Source of the DNA: Sphingomonas sp. FARSPH
Lineage (GTDB): Bacteria; Pseudomonadota; Alphaproteobacteria; Sphingomonadales; Sphingomonadaceae
Reading direction: 5' to 3'
DNA: 64,000 nt
Assembly: GCF_003355005.1 (NCBI RefSeq)
Contig: NZ_CP029985.1
Span: 2,502,501-2,566,500 of the forward strand
Below the pieces are notes generated by a model. The model searched no databases, was not told where the DNA came from, and saw nothing but the letters and a program-made list of their open reading frames with translations. A program made the position numbers and the translations under genes. Of this stretch, positions 35,065-43,828 are shown piece by piece. The stretch's first letter is position 1; the number at the start of each line of letters is the position of its first letter.

Positions 35065-36395
35065 CGCGCCGCTCCCTTGGTGCCCGGATCGGCGAGGCCG
35101 AGCGTCGTCACACCCGGCAGCCCGAGGCCGAGCAGGGTGCTCACCGCCACCTGCCGGTCGAGCAGGCCCAGCCGCAACGTCGCCACTTCCTGTTCCTTTG
35201 CGAAGTGATTGGTGATGAGGTCGACATAGGCGCGCTCGTCGAGCGCAGCCGCGCTGAACGCGGCGGCGGCGCGCATCGCCGCCGAGCGCGCGGCGGGCAG
35301 ATCGCGCTCCACGATCGCCAATTGCCGCTGCAGTTGTTCCATCTCCCCGAGCAGCGCGCCGACCTCGCCCGTGGTTGCGGCGAGGCGGGCGGCATATTCG
35401 GCCTGGAGCTGCGCGCGGGTGGCGCGGGCGATCGCGACATTACCCTGGTTGCGGTCGAACAGCGGCAGGCCGAGCTGCGCGTTGGGGCCGGCGTTGATGA
35501 CGCGCGAACTGTCGCTCGAGGCGCTGCCGCCGAGGATCAGGTCGGGAAACTGGGCGAGGATCGCAGCACGGAGCGTCTCGTCCTGCGCGAGATAGCCGAA
35601 GCGCAGCGCAAGCAGGTCCGGCCGCCGTGCGGGCAGCGTCGGGATCGCGGCGCGCGCGCCTGCGATGTCGAAGGGCGGCAGCTGCGGCGCCGGCTGCAAC
35701 GGCACCACGACTTCGGGGGTCAGGCCGAGCAAAGCGTTGAGCTTGTGCCGGTCCTGCACCTGCGTCTGGTCGAGCGTTTGCAGGCTGGCGCGCGCCTGCT
35801 GGAAGCCGACCACGCTGGGGGCGGCGGTGACGAGGGTCGCATTACCCTGCGCCAATGCCGCCTGCGTCCCGGCGTTGCGACGGCCGAGGATGCGCACCGC
35901 CTCGTCGAGCAGCGGCCGTGTCGCCTCGCGCGCGATGAGGTCGACGGCGAGCTGGCGCGCCTGGCCGGCCACCTGCCATTCCTGCCACAGCAGGTCGGCG
36001 CGGACCTGCGCGGTGGCGGCGCGCGCGCTGCGGACGCGGGGCTTGTAGACAAGCAGTGCCTTGATGTCCTGCGCCAGGCCGATGTTCCACGCCGGCACCT
36101 CGCCCGCGCCGGAAACGAGCGGCAGCAGCGCGCCGGTCAACGACGGGTTGGGCAGCACGCCCGCCTGCACCCGCTGCGCCTGCGCGACGCCCAATTTGGT
36201 CCGGGCGGCGGCTAGGTCAGGATTGCGGGCGAGCGCGAGCGCGACGACATCCTCGACGCCAAGCGGCGTGGGCGTTGTGGTGGCGGGCAGCGCTGGCGCG
36301 AGCGCCGACGCCGCGGCGAGCGGGGCCGGCGTGTAATGCGCGCAGCCCCCCGCCAGAAGGGCGAGCGCCGGCGCCAATCGGGCCTGGATGCGCAC
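35061..36395 (-). CDS. TolC family outer-membrane efflux factor
   Basis: The 444-residue product is a two-repeat outer-membrane factor: first repeat VVALALARNPDLAAARTKLGVAQAQRVQAGVLPNPSL, second around residues 270-340 with ILAQFPDLILGG and GLPLFDRNQGN. A signal with a lipobox-like ALLAGGC lies at residues 13-19. It should provide the outer-membrane exit duct for the RND pump. It is the first gene of the leftward operon and is divergent from the beta-propeller gene at 36555, with 159 bases for promoters. Confidence 0.93.
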   Translation of the reverse strand: MRIQARLAPALALLAGGCAHYTPAPLAAASALAPALPATTTPTPLGVEDVVALALARNPDLAAARTKLGVAQAQRVQAGVLPNPSLTGALLPLVSGAGEVPAWNIGLAQDIKALLVYKPRVRSARAATAQVRADLLWQEWQVAGQARQLAVDLIAREATRPLLDEAVRILGRRNAGTQAALAQGNATLVTAAPSVVGFQQARASLQTLDQTQVQDRHKLNALLGLTPEVVVPLQPAPQLPPFDIAGARAAIPTLPARRPDLLALRFGYLAQDETLRAAILAQFPDLILGGSASSDSSRVINAGPNAQLGLPLFDRNQGNVAIARATRAQLQAEYAARLAATTGEVGALLGEMEQLQRQLAIVERDLPAARSAAMRAAAAFSAAALDERAYVDLITNHFAKEQEVATLRLGLLDRQVAVSTLLGLGLPGVTTLGLADPGTKGAAR

Positions 36396-36554
36396 GGATT
36401 GTTACTCCTCGGTCCCGGCGGTAGAATTGCCAGCTCAAAGGGCGCTTTAGCCGCGGGTGGGGGCGGACGAACATTGTATCTTCCCAATGTCGCGCAAAGC
36501 CGCTGGCGCCGCGGCGCGCGGCGCGATCAAGAGGGGGTGAAGGAGACTCGTGCC

Positions 36555-37544
36555 ATGCCGTCGATCCGCCCCCTTGCTCTCGTCCTGCTTGCGCTTGCCG
36601 CGCCCGTCGTTGCTGGCGACACCGTCCGTTCGATACCCGTGCCCGGCGATGGGGGCTGGGATTACGCCAGCATCGATGCGGCCGCGCGGCGGCTCTACAT
36701 CGCGCATGGCGATGCCGTGTCGGTCGTCGACCTCGCGACCGGACGAGCGCTCGCCCCGATCGGGCCGGCGGCACACGCGCACGCCGTGGTCCCGCTGCCG
36801 ACGGGCGAGATCGCGGTGACCAACGGCACCGACAATAGCGTGCGCTTCTTTGCCGCGGCATCGGGGCGCCAAGTGGCGAGCCTGACCGTTGGCGCGAAGC
36901 CCGACGCGGCGGTCGTCGATCCCGCGACCGGGCACCTGTTGTCGATGGATGCCGATGCCGGATCGGTGGCGGAGATCGACGTCCGCGCGCATCGGCTGGT
37001 GCGCACCATTCCGGTCGCCGAAGGCCTTGAATATGCCGCGGTCGTCGGACGTGCGCTGTTCGTCAACAACGAGGACAAGAGCGAGATCGATGTCGTCGAC
37101 CTGACCCGCGGTGCGGCCGTCGCGCCGATCGCGATGCCCGGTTGCGAGGCGCCGACGGGGCTGGGCCTGGATGCGACGCACCACCGGCTGATCGCCGCCT
37201 GTGCCAACGGTGTCGCGGCGATCGTCGACACGGACAAGCGCGCGCTCGTCGGGCGGGTGCCGATCGGGCGCGGCCCCGACGCGGTGATCGTCGATCAGGC
37301 GCGGAGCCGCGCCTATATTCCCGCGGGCAAGGACGGCGTGCTCGACGTGCTGTCGCTCGCGGACGCGCGCGCGGTGACGCATCAGGCGACGATCCGGACG
37401 GAAGCGAGCGCGCGGACCGGCGCGCTCGATCCGCGCACCGGCACGGTGTGGCTGCCCGCGGCGCAGCTGGCGCCGGCGGCAGGCACCGGCAAGCCCAAGG
37501 CGGTGCCCGGCAGCTTCCACGTCCTCGCCGTCCACCCCGGCTGA
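36555..37544 (+). CDS. Periplasmic YncE-like beta-propeller protein
   Basis: The 329-residue product has a signal peptide (ALVLLALAAPVVAG) and about seven repeated strands of the type AVSVVDLATGRALAPIG, VRFFAAASGRQVASLTVGAKPDAAVVDPATGHL and AIVDTDKRALVGRVPIGRGPDAVIVD. These are YncE/NHL-type propeller blades. Such proteins bind ligands or partners; no enzyme residues are visible. Propellers of this kind sit next to RND pumps and two-component systems in many sphingomonads. The two-component pair starts 18 bases downstream, so the three are probably co-transcribed. Confidence 0.85.
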   Translation: MPSIRPLALVLLALAAPVVAGDTVRSIPVPGDGGWDYASIDAAARRLYIAHGDAVSVVDLATGRALAPIGPAAHAHAVVPLPTGEIAVTNGTDNSVRFFAAASGRQVASLTVGAKPDAAVVDPATGHLLSMDADAGSVAEIDVRAHRLVRTIPVAEGLEYAAVVGRALFVNNEDKSEIDVVDLTRGAAVAPIAMPGCEAPTGLGLDATHHRLIAACANGVAAIVDTDKRALVGRVPIGRGPDAVIVDQARSRAYIPAGKDGVLDVLSLADARAVTHQATIRTEASARTGALDPRTGTVWLPAAQLAPAAGTGKPKAVPGSFHVLAVHPG

Positions 37545-37562
37545 CCGGCGCGGGCGCCCGCG

Positions 37563-38240
37563 ATGCGTATCCTGCTGGCCGAGGACGACGCCGACACCGC
37601 CGCGCAGGTCGCGGCCGGCTTGCGCGCGATCGGTCATGTCGTGGCGGTGCATGGCGATGGCGCCGCGGCGCGCGAGGCGGGGCTGACCGAGCCCTTCGAC
37701 CTCGCGATCCTCGACCGGATGCTGCCGGCCGCCGACGGGATCGCGATCCTGGAGGCGTGGCGCGCAGCCGGCATCCGCATGCCGGTCATCATGCTGACCG
37801 CGCGCGGCAGCATCGCCGACCGCGTCACCGGCCTTGATGCGGGGGCGGACGATTATCTGGTCAAACCGTTTGCCTTTCCGGAATTGTCGGCGCGCGTCAG
37901 CGCGTTGCTGCGCCGACCGCCGATCGCGGAGGTGGCGACGCAGCTTCGGGTCGGCGACGTGACGCTCGACGTGCTGCGCCGCGAGGTGCGCCGCGGCCCG
38001 CGCGAGGTACGGCTGCAGCCGCGCGAATTCCGAATCCTTGAGGAACTGATGCGCCACGCCGGGCGTGTCGTCACGCGCAAGATGCTGCTGGAGGCGGTGT
38101 GGGGCTTCCGCTTTGATCCGCAGACCAATATCGTCGAAAGCCACTTGAGCCGCATGCGCGCCAAGCTCAACGACGGGTTCGAGCGCGACCCGGTCGAGAC
38201 GCTACGCGGCGAGGGCTATCGTATGCGTAGCCATGGCTGA
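37563..38240 (+). CDS. OmpR-family response regulator
   Basis: A 225-residue two-domain regulator. The receiver has the acidic pair EDD at residues 7-9, phosphoacceptor Asp51 in LAILDRMLPAADG, Thr in MLTARGS and Lys in YLVKPFAF. The winged-helix output domain starts near residue 127 (LRVGDVTLDVLRREVRRG) and contains the recognition part TNIVESHLSRMRAKL. All key residues are present. It overlaps the sensor kinase gene by 8 bases. The neighbouring efflux operon or the propeller gene are the likely targets. Confidence 0.95.
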   Translation: MRILLAEDDADTAAQVAAGLRAIGHVVAVHGDGAAAREAGLTEPFDLAILDRMLPAADGIAILEAWRAAGIRMPVIMLTARGSIADRVTGLDAGADDYLVKPFAFPELSARVSALLRRPPIAEVATQLRVGDVTLDVLRREVRRGPREVRLQPREFRILEELMRHAGRVVTRKMLLEAVWGFRFDPQTNIVESHLSRMRAKLNDGFERDPVETLRGEGYRMRSHG

Positions 38241-39576
38241 CTGGCGGCGCAGCACGGCGTATCGCATCGCGCTGACCCATTCCGCGGCGTTCGCGTTGGC
38301 GATCGCGATCCTCGGTACGCTCGTCTATTTCGCCGCCGACGCCGCCTTCCGCCGCCAGCAGGACGTCGCATTGGCCGAGGCGAGCGCGGACCTCGTCCGC
38401 GACTATCGCGCCAAGGGCCCGGCCGAGGTCGCCGACACGATCGCCGCGCGCAGCGGACGCAGCGGCGTCGTCACCTTCGGCTATGCGCTGTTCGACGCGC
38501 GCGGGCGACGGGTGGCGGGGACGTTCGATCTGGCCATGCCCCCGCTCGGCTTTGCCGACGTCAGCTTCCGCGATCCTGTCGAAGGGGCGGATGCGGCGCG
38601 GACGCTGACCAGCCGATTGCCCGACGGCAGCCGGCTGGTCGTCGGCGTCGATTCGCAGGCGCTCGAGCAGATCGACCACGTCATCCTCAGCCTGTTCGTC
38701 GGTGCCTTCCTGCTGGTGGTGCTGATCGGCGTGGTCGCGGCGCTATGGATCGGCGGCTATCTGCGCCGCCGGATCGAACAGGTCAGTCTGACCGCGGAGG
38801 CGATCATGGCGGGTGACATCCGCCACCGCGTGCCGGTGTCGAAGCGCGGCGACGAATTCGACCATCTCGGCGGCGTGCTCAACCGCATGCTGGAACGGAT
38901 CGGGCGGCTGCTCGAGAACCTGCGGCAGGTGTCGGCCGATGTTGCGCACGACCTGCGCAGTCCGCTGGCACGCCTGCGCGGCGGCATGGAGAGCGCGCTC
39001 GCCGCGCCGGAAGGGCCAATGCGCGACGCGGCGATCGCGCGCGCCATCCGGCAGAGCGACGATCTGCTCGCGCTGTTCGCGGGCATCCTGCACATCGTCG
39101 ACGTCGATGCCGGCGACGTCCGCCAGCGGTTCGCGCCGCTCGACCTCGGCGCGCTGGTCGAGGATTTATGCGACAGCTATGCGCCCGCGGTCGGCGACCG
39201 CGGGCGGACGCTGTCGTGTACCAGCGCGCCCGGTCTGATCGTGAGCGGCAGCGCCGAATTGCTGTCGCAGGCGGTGATCAACCTCCTGGACAACGCGCTG
39301 GCGCACACCCCGGCGGGCACGCACATTGACGCCCGCGTCGAGGCGGTGGGGGACGGGGTCGTCGTGGTCGTGGCAGACGACGGCCCCGGCGTGCCCGAGG
39401 CTGATCGCGAACGCATCGTCGAGCGGTTCGTGCGCCTCGATCGGACGCGCGCCGCTGCCGGACACGGCCTCGGCCTGAACCTCGTGGCGGCGATCGCCCG
39501 TGCGCACGACGGCACCCTGACGATCGGCGATGCCGGCCCGGGCCTGACCGCCACCCTCCGCCTGCCACGTGCCTGA
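38233..39576 (+). CDS. Sensor histidine kinase, EnvZ/CzcS-like
   Basis: The 447-residue kinase has two membrane helices (residues about 15-35, and 153-180 LSLFVGAFLLVVLIGVVAALW) around a periplasmic sensor domain of roughly 115 residues. A HAMP linker follows, then the phosphoacceptor in VAHDLRSPLARLRGG near residue 240, the N box NLLDNALAHTP, the G1 box DDGPGVPEADRE and the G2 part GHGLGLNL. It is complete and should phosphorylate the regulator encoded just before. Layout and size resemble metal- or drug-responsive systems paired with RND pumps. Confidence 0.94.
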   Translation: MADWRRSTAYRIALTHSAAFALAIAILGTLVYFAADAAFRRQQDVALAEASADLVRDYRAKGPAEVADTIAARSGRSGVVTFGYALFDARGRRVAGTFDLAMPPLGFADVSFRDPVEGADAARTLTSRLPDGSRLVVGVDSQALEQIDHVILSLFVGAFLLVVLIGVVAALWIGGYLRRRIEQVSLTAEAIMAGDIRHRVPVSKRGDEFDHLGGVLNRMLERIGRLLENLRQVSADVAHDLRSPLARLRGGMESALAAPEGPMRDAAIARAIRQSDDLLALFAGILHIVDVDAGDVRQRFAPLDLGALVEDLCDSYAPAVGDRGRTLSCTSAPGLIVSGSAELLSQAVINLLDNALAHTPAGTHIDARVEAVGDGVVVVVADDGPGVPEADRERIVERFVRLDRTRAAAGHGLGLNLVAAIARAHDGTLTIGDAGPGLTATLRLPRA

Positions 39577-39973
39577 CGTGCGGCGAGGCGATCGCATCGG
39601 CGCACCGTTCAAGACGACAGCCGCGCTGCAGGAGCGCCTACGCGCACTGATGGCGAAGCCGGAGGTGCGGGAGGTCCATGCCGACCTGGTCGCGCGCGAG
39701 ACGATCGCGGAGCACGCGACGTTCACCTTCCACGGGCTGCGCAAAAACGCCTGCTGCAACCTCCTCGAGCGTGGTCCGAACGACAGCGAGGTCGGCGAAA
39801 TCCTTTGCGTGACCCCTGAAACGGTCAGGCACTACGGCAAACGGGCGCGGGTTCTGGTCATAGCGCAAGGCGCTTTGAAACGCGTGACCCGCGGCAGGAT
39901 TTTGAGCTTTGGGGGAACTGGTGCCGATTCTTGTGGGAACCAACTCACCAGGAAGGGTGCCGCAAGTGCTTGA
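39569..39973 (+). pseudogene. Tyrosine recombinase (integrase) C-terminal remnant
   Basis: About 110 codons from roughly 39590 encode the end of a phage-type integrase: FTFHGLRKN supplies the conserved H-x-x-R, and VRHYGKRA supplies the nucleophile Tyr region. The N-terminal arm-binding and core parts and the first catalytic Arg are missing. The frame overlaps the kinase stop by 8 bases, which is probably accidental. It ends 12 bases before the 3' end of the tRNA-Glu gene, the classic place for an island integrase. Confidence 0.82.
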
Positions 39974-39985
39974 TTTAACACCGAA

Positions 39986-40060
39986 TGGTGACCCCTACGG
40001 GAATCGAACCCGTGTTTCAGCCGTGAAAGGGCCGCGTCCTAACCGCTAGACGAAGGGGCC
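39986..40060 (-). tRNA. tRNA-Glu (anticodon UUC)
   Basis: Read on the minus strand, the gene begins GGCCCCTTCGTCTAGCGGTT, has the anticodon loop CCTTTCACG with anticodon TTC, the T-arm GGGTTCGAATCCC and an acceptor end GGGGTC followed by encoded ACCA. The acceptor stem pairs GGCCCC with GGGGTC, including a G-T pair. All elements of a bacterial tRNA-Glu are in place. Confidence 0.97.
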
Positions 40061-40159
40061 GCTGGAAAGCGTTGGGGGCCATTAGGGGAGGGGCGGCGAG
40101 CGGTCAAGCGGGTTCTTTCGCCGCCGTTCGGCGCATCTCCTCGATCCCGTCGAGGCGTG

Positions 40160-41983
40160 TCAGTCGGCCCAGGCGGCGTCGTCGATATGCATTTCGGCGA
40201 CCGCGCGGCCGCTCCAATCGTCGCTCCGGATGCGACCGGCAAGCCACAGACGCCGGTGGGGCGCGGCGCCGAGCAGCGTCTGGCCGAGCAAGCTGTCGGC
40301 GGCGCGGAAGGCCATCGCCTTGAAACTGCGGCCGTCGTCGCCGGCGACGATCGCGCGGACGTGGTTGGTGCCGACGCGGTCGACCTTGATGAGGCGCACG
40401 GGCCCCGTCGCGACGCGCGGCGCGGGCCAGCCGGTGCCATAGGGGCCGCCCGCGTCGAGCGAGTCGACGAGGTCGGGCGTCACGCCGCCGGGCGCGACCA
40501 CAGTGTCGAGGCGGAGCGCCCGGCCCTCGCGCGCCACCGCGACGGCGGCAGCGAGGCGGTCTTCGAGGAAATCGGCGAGCGCATGGATATTGTCGGCCGC
40601 GATGGTGAGCCCCGCCGCCATCGCATGGCCGCCGCCCGCGACGATCAGGCCGTGTTCGCGCGCGGCGAGGATCGCGGCACCCAGGTCGACGCCCGGGATC
40701 GAGCGTCCCGATCCCTTGCCGAGCCCGTCGTCGCCGAGCGCGATGACGATCGCGGGCCGGTCGAGCCGTTCCTTGAGCCGCCCGGCGACGATGCCGATCA
40801 CGCCCGGGTGCCAGCCCTCGCCGGCGACGACCGCGACCATCCGGTCGGCGGCGGCGCGCGCCTCGGCCACCTGTTGCACGTCCGCCTCGATCGCGCGGCG
40901 TTCCTCGTTCAACCGGTCGAGCTCGGCGGCGATGTCGCGCGCCTCGTCCGCATCCTGCGTGGTCAGCAGCCGCACGCCGAGGTCGGCGCGGCCGACGCGG
41001 CCGCCAGCGTTGATCCGGGGGCCGAGCGCGTAGCCCAGGTCCTGGCACGTCGGCGCGCGCGTCAGCCGCGATGCCTCGATCAACGCGGAAAGGCCGATGT
41101 TGCGCCGCTGCGCCATCACCTTCAGCCCTTGTGCGACGAAGGCACGGTTGAGCCCGCGCAACTGCGCGACGTCGGCGACGGTGCCGAGCGCGACGAGATC
41201 GAGCAGGTCGAGCAGCCGCGGTTCGGGCCGATCAGCAAAGAAGCCGCGCGCGCGCAAGCTCCGCAGCAGTGCCGCCGCGAGCAGGAAACAGACGCCGACC
41301 GCGGCGAGATGACCGTGCGCCGCCGCGTCCACCGCCTCGTCGAGCCGGTTGGGGTTGACCAGAGCATGCGCCGGCGGCAGCGCGGACAGGCATTTGTGGT
41401 GGTCGACGACCAGGATGTCGGCGGCACCATCGCGCATCGCCTCCAGCGCCTCGAAAGCCTGCGCTCCGCAATCGACGGTGACGATCAGCCGGGCGCCTTC
41501 CGCCGCGAGCCGCCGCAGCGCGGGGGCGGAGGGGCCATAGCCTTCGGTCAGGCGATCGGGGATATAGGGTCGGGCGGCAAGGCCAAGATCGCGCAACAGG
41601 CGGATCAGCAATGCGGCGGAGGTCGCGCCGTCGACGTCGTAATCGCCGAACACCGCGACCTGCTCGCCGCGCTCGACCGCATCGGCGAGCCGCGCGGCGG
41701 CGCGGTCCATGTCGCGGAAGATCGACGGATCGGGCATGAAGCCGCGGATGGAAGGCGTGCGATGCGCCTCGATGCCCTCGCGCGGGCAACCGCGGGCGAG
41801 TAACAATTGCGTGACGAGATCGTCGGTCCCGAAGCCGTCCGTGCCGAAACCATCCCGATGGTCCGCGGCGAGCCCGCGCCACTGCCACGGCTGGCCCAGG
41901 ATCGAGGCGGACACGCCCAGTGCGGGCGGCGGGCCGACGACGTTGCCGCCGCCGGTGGTCGGATAGGAAGGACGCGGCGGCAT
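40160..41983 (-). CDS. recJ: Single-stranded-DNA-specific exonuclease RecJ
   Basis: The 607-residue protein is a complete RecJ, the 5'-3' single-strand exonuclease of recombination and mismatch repair. DHH-superfamily motifs are in order: AVFGDYDVDGATSA near residue 95, VTVDCG near residue 155 and VVDHHKC near residue 180. The DHHA1 part follows with LGPRINAGGRVG and VAGGGHAMAAGL. The chosen ATG at 41983 overlaps the stop of the 2OG-oxygenase gene by one base (TGATG). A much longer in-frame opening upstream runs antisense through other genes and is not used. The gene ends 99 bases before the tRNA. Confidence 0.96.
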   Translation of the reverse strand: MPPRPSYPTTGGGNVVGPPPALGVSASILGQPWQWRGLAADHRDGFGTDGFGTDDLVTQLLLARGCPREGIEAHRTPSIRGFMPDPSIFRDMDRAAARLADAVERGEQVAVFGDYDVDGATSAALLIRLLRDLGLAARPYIPDRLTEGYGPSAPALRRLAAEGARLIVTVDCGAQAFEALEAMRDGAADILVVDHHKCLSALPPAHALVNPNRLDEAVDAAAHGHLAAVGVCFLLAAALLRSLRARGFFADRPEPRLLDLLDLVALGTVADVAQLRGLNRAFVAQGLKVMAQRRNIGLSALIEASRLTRAPTCQDLGYALGPRINAGGRVGRADLGVRLLTTQDADEARDIAAELDRLNEERRAIEADVQQVAEARAAADRMVAVVAGEGWHPGVIGIVAGRLKERLDRPAIVIALGDDGLGKGSGRSIPGVDLGAAILAAREHGLIVAGGGHAMAAGLTIAADNIHALADFLEDRLAAAVAVAREGRALRLDTVVAPGGVTPDLVDSLDAGGPYGTGWPAPRVATGPVRLIKVDRVGTNHVRAIVAGDDGRSFKAMAFRAADSLLGQTLLGAAPHRRLWLAGRIRSDDWSGRAVAEMHIDDAAWAD

Positions 41984-42663
41984 CAGTAGCGCGTCCAGCG
42001 CCCTTCGCGGAACCACTTGGTGACGACGTATTTCGTCCCCTCCACCACCGCCGTGCCTTCGTGCAGCGTCAGCAGATTGGGGCTGCCATCGGGGTTCATG
42101 TTGTTCCAGGCGAGCAGCATGCCGGCGCGCGGCGCGACCTTGAAGCCCGCCTGCGGGAACCAGGTGGCGCCGCCTTCGGCGACGTCGTTCAGGTAGATCA
42201 TCGCGGTCCAGGTGCGCTGGCCGCCCGATTTCTGCATGTCCGCCCAGTAGCTTTCCGAATCGTGGAAATAATCGTGGTGCGCGCGAAACTGCTGGCCGGG
42301 GGCGTAACGCTGGCCCTGCATCGTCTCGCCCTGGTCGGCCGGGATGCCGAGCAGGTCGGCGATCGCCTCGTCGATCGGGCGGATGTCGGGCGAATAACGG
42401 TCCATGTCGCAGCTTTCGCTCGTGCGAAAGTCGCTGTCCGCCTTGTCCGACAGCAGCGTCGACGGGCGGCGGCCCGCGTCGATCACTGCCATCAGCATCG
42501 CGCATTGCGCGGCATCGAGGAAATCGAGCTGGTAGTAAGCCTGGACGTTGGCGACGCCCGCTGCGGTCACCGCCGGATTGGCGTCGAGCCGTGCGGCGAC
42601 CTGTTCGCCGATCCGTCGACGGACGGGGTTGGCGCCGGAGGCAGAGGGCTTGCGCGCGAACAT
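41983..42663 (-). CDS. 2OG-Fe(II) oxygenase, prolyl 4-hydroxylase-like
   Basis: The 226-residue protein carries the double-stranded beta-helix of Fe(II)/2-oxoglutarate dioxygenases. The iron ligands are H-x-D in FRAHHDYF near residues 128-132 and a distal His in TLHEGTAV near residue 200; a Lys in TKWFREG is the probable 2-oxoglutarate anchor. The wording RYAPGQQFRAHHDYF and GGATWFPQ matches bacterial homologues of the P4H alpha subunit. The target protein or small molecule is unknown. It is translationally coupled to recJ by a one-base overlap. Confidence 0.92.
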   Translation of the reverse strand: MFARKPSASGANPVRRRIGEQVAARLDANPAVTAAGVANVQAYYQLDFLDAAQCAMLMAVIDAGRRPSTLLSDKADSDFRTSESCDMDRYSPDIRPIDEAIADLLGIPADQGETMQGQRYAPGQQFRAHHDYFHDSESYWADMQKSGGQRTWTAMIYLNDVAEGGATWFPQAGFKVAPRAGMLLAWNNMNPDGSPNLLTLHEGTAVVEGTKYVVTKWFREGRWTRY

Positions 42664-42719
42664 GGCCCGGGGATGCCGCCGCGGGCGCGCAAAGGCAAGA
42701 GGGTGCGCGGCGCGGCGGG

Positions 42720-42751
42720 GCAGGGGCCCGGTCGACCGACCGGGCCCCTGC
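42720..42751 (-). terminator. Strong GC-rich hairpin after RcnB-like gene
   Basis: A 15-base arm GCAGGGGCCCGGTCG and its exact complement are separated by AC, just after the stop of the leftward RcnB-like gene. There is no T-run, so termination would need Rho or the hairpin may protect the transcript end. Confidence 0.6.
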
Positions 42752-42759
42752 GTTCGGGG

Positions 42760-43698
42760 TCAGAAGAATATTCCGTAGACGACGTCCACCACCCGGCCGT
42801 TGCGCACGTCGACGAGCAGCGCATCGTCGTAGTATCGCACCCAGCGATACGGGCCATAGGCCTCCGGCAGGCGATAGTCGAACGGGTCGTCGATCCAGTA
42901 ATTCGACCCCCACAGGCCGGTCCAGAGCGTCGTGCCGACCGAGAAGCGGCGATAGCCGTAGCGCCAGCCCGATGGCGCATAATATTCGGGCAGCCGGTAG
43001 GCACCGCGGTTCGTCGCGCGATAGCGGCTCCAGTCGTAGCGCCGGTCGTCGCGCCAGCCGCGGTTCCACGCGCCGCGATCGTCGGGCCGCCCGCGATCCC
43101 AGCCGGTTTGCGGGTTCCAGCTGCCGCCGCGCCAGCCGGGCCGTCCTGCCGCGAGCGGCGCCTGATTGGCGCCGGGGTGATCCCAGCCGGGTCGCCGGTC
43201 GCGCCAGTCCGCACGATCCCCGCCGCGGGGGGCGTCGAAGCCGGGGCGGTCGGGGCCGGGCTGCCCGCGGTCGCCGCGCCAGTCCTCGCGCGGCCGGTCG
43301 GCGCGATCGGGGCCGCGATCCGGGCGCGCGGCACCCATGTCGAGGCGGTTGCGCCAGTCCGGCCGCATGTCCGTGCGTCCGTCGGCACCAGGGGCGCCGA
43401 ACGCGCGATCCGGCTGGCGATCCGGCCGCTCGCCATCGGGGCGCCCGGCGCCACGGCGGTCGTCCCACGGACGTTCGCTACGGAAATCGGGGCGAGCCGC
43501 CTGGACGTCGCCCGGCCCACCACCTGGCCCTCCGCCCGGCCCGCCGGGGCCGCGCGGCGCACCGGGGCCACCGGGCCGATCACCCGGCGGACGCTGGCGC
43601 TCGGGTCGTCCGCCACGGTCACCACCGACCTCCTGCGCCTGCGTCGCCACGGGCATCAGCATCGATGCCGCCAGCAATGCCTTGATCAACGTCCTCAT
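42760..43698 (-). CDS. RcnB-like periplasmic protein with Gly/Arg/Pro-rich linker
   Basis: The 312-residue protein starts at the ATG at 43698 with a signal peptide (TLIKALLAASMLMPVATQAQ). Residues about 25-220 are low-complexity, rich in Gly, Arg, Pro, Asp and Trp, with repeated short units such as GRPD, DRPG and DWR. The C-terminal 90 residues form an RcnB-type domain: YRLPEYYAPSGWRYGYRRFSVG, then WVRYYDDALLVDVRNGRVVDVVYGIFF. RcnB helps nickel/cobalt balance in E. coli, but this long variant probably has an envelope role. No nickel exporter is nearby. Confidence 0.78.
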   Translation of the reverse strand: MRTLIKALLAASMLMPVATQAQEVGGDRGGRPERQRPPGDRPGGPGAPRGPGGPGGGPGGGPGDVQAARPDFRSERPWDDRRGAGRPDGERPDRQPDRAFGAPGADGRTDMRPDWRNRLDMGAARPDRGPDRADRPREDWRGDRGQPGPDRPGFDAPRGGDRADWRDRRPGWDHPGANQAPLAAGRPGWRGGSWNPQTGWDRGRPDDRGAWNRGWRDDRRYDWSRYRATNRGAYRLPEYYAPSGWRYGYRRFSVGTTLWTGLWGSNYWIDDPFDYRLPEAYGPYRWVRYYDDALLVDVRNGRVVDVVYGIFF

Positions 43699-43828
43699 CT
43701 CGTCCCGTCCTCGCTCGCCGGCGCACACGCCGGCCCCGTTCATGCGGTGCTTGTGCACGATCCGCCATGTGTCGAAGCTGAATTGCTTCGTCAGCCTAGC
43801 GAAAGAAAGACGGGGTTTGACGCGGCGA

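Noticed and set aside
40160..43468. Open frame of over 1100 codons reading recJ as if it began far upstream.
   Set aside because: The upstream part runs through the 2OG-oxygenase and RcnB-like genes in another frame and is Arg/Pro/Ala-rich without domains. recJ has a normal start at 41983.
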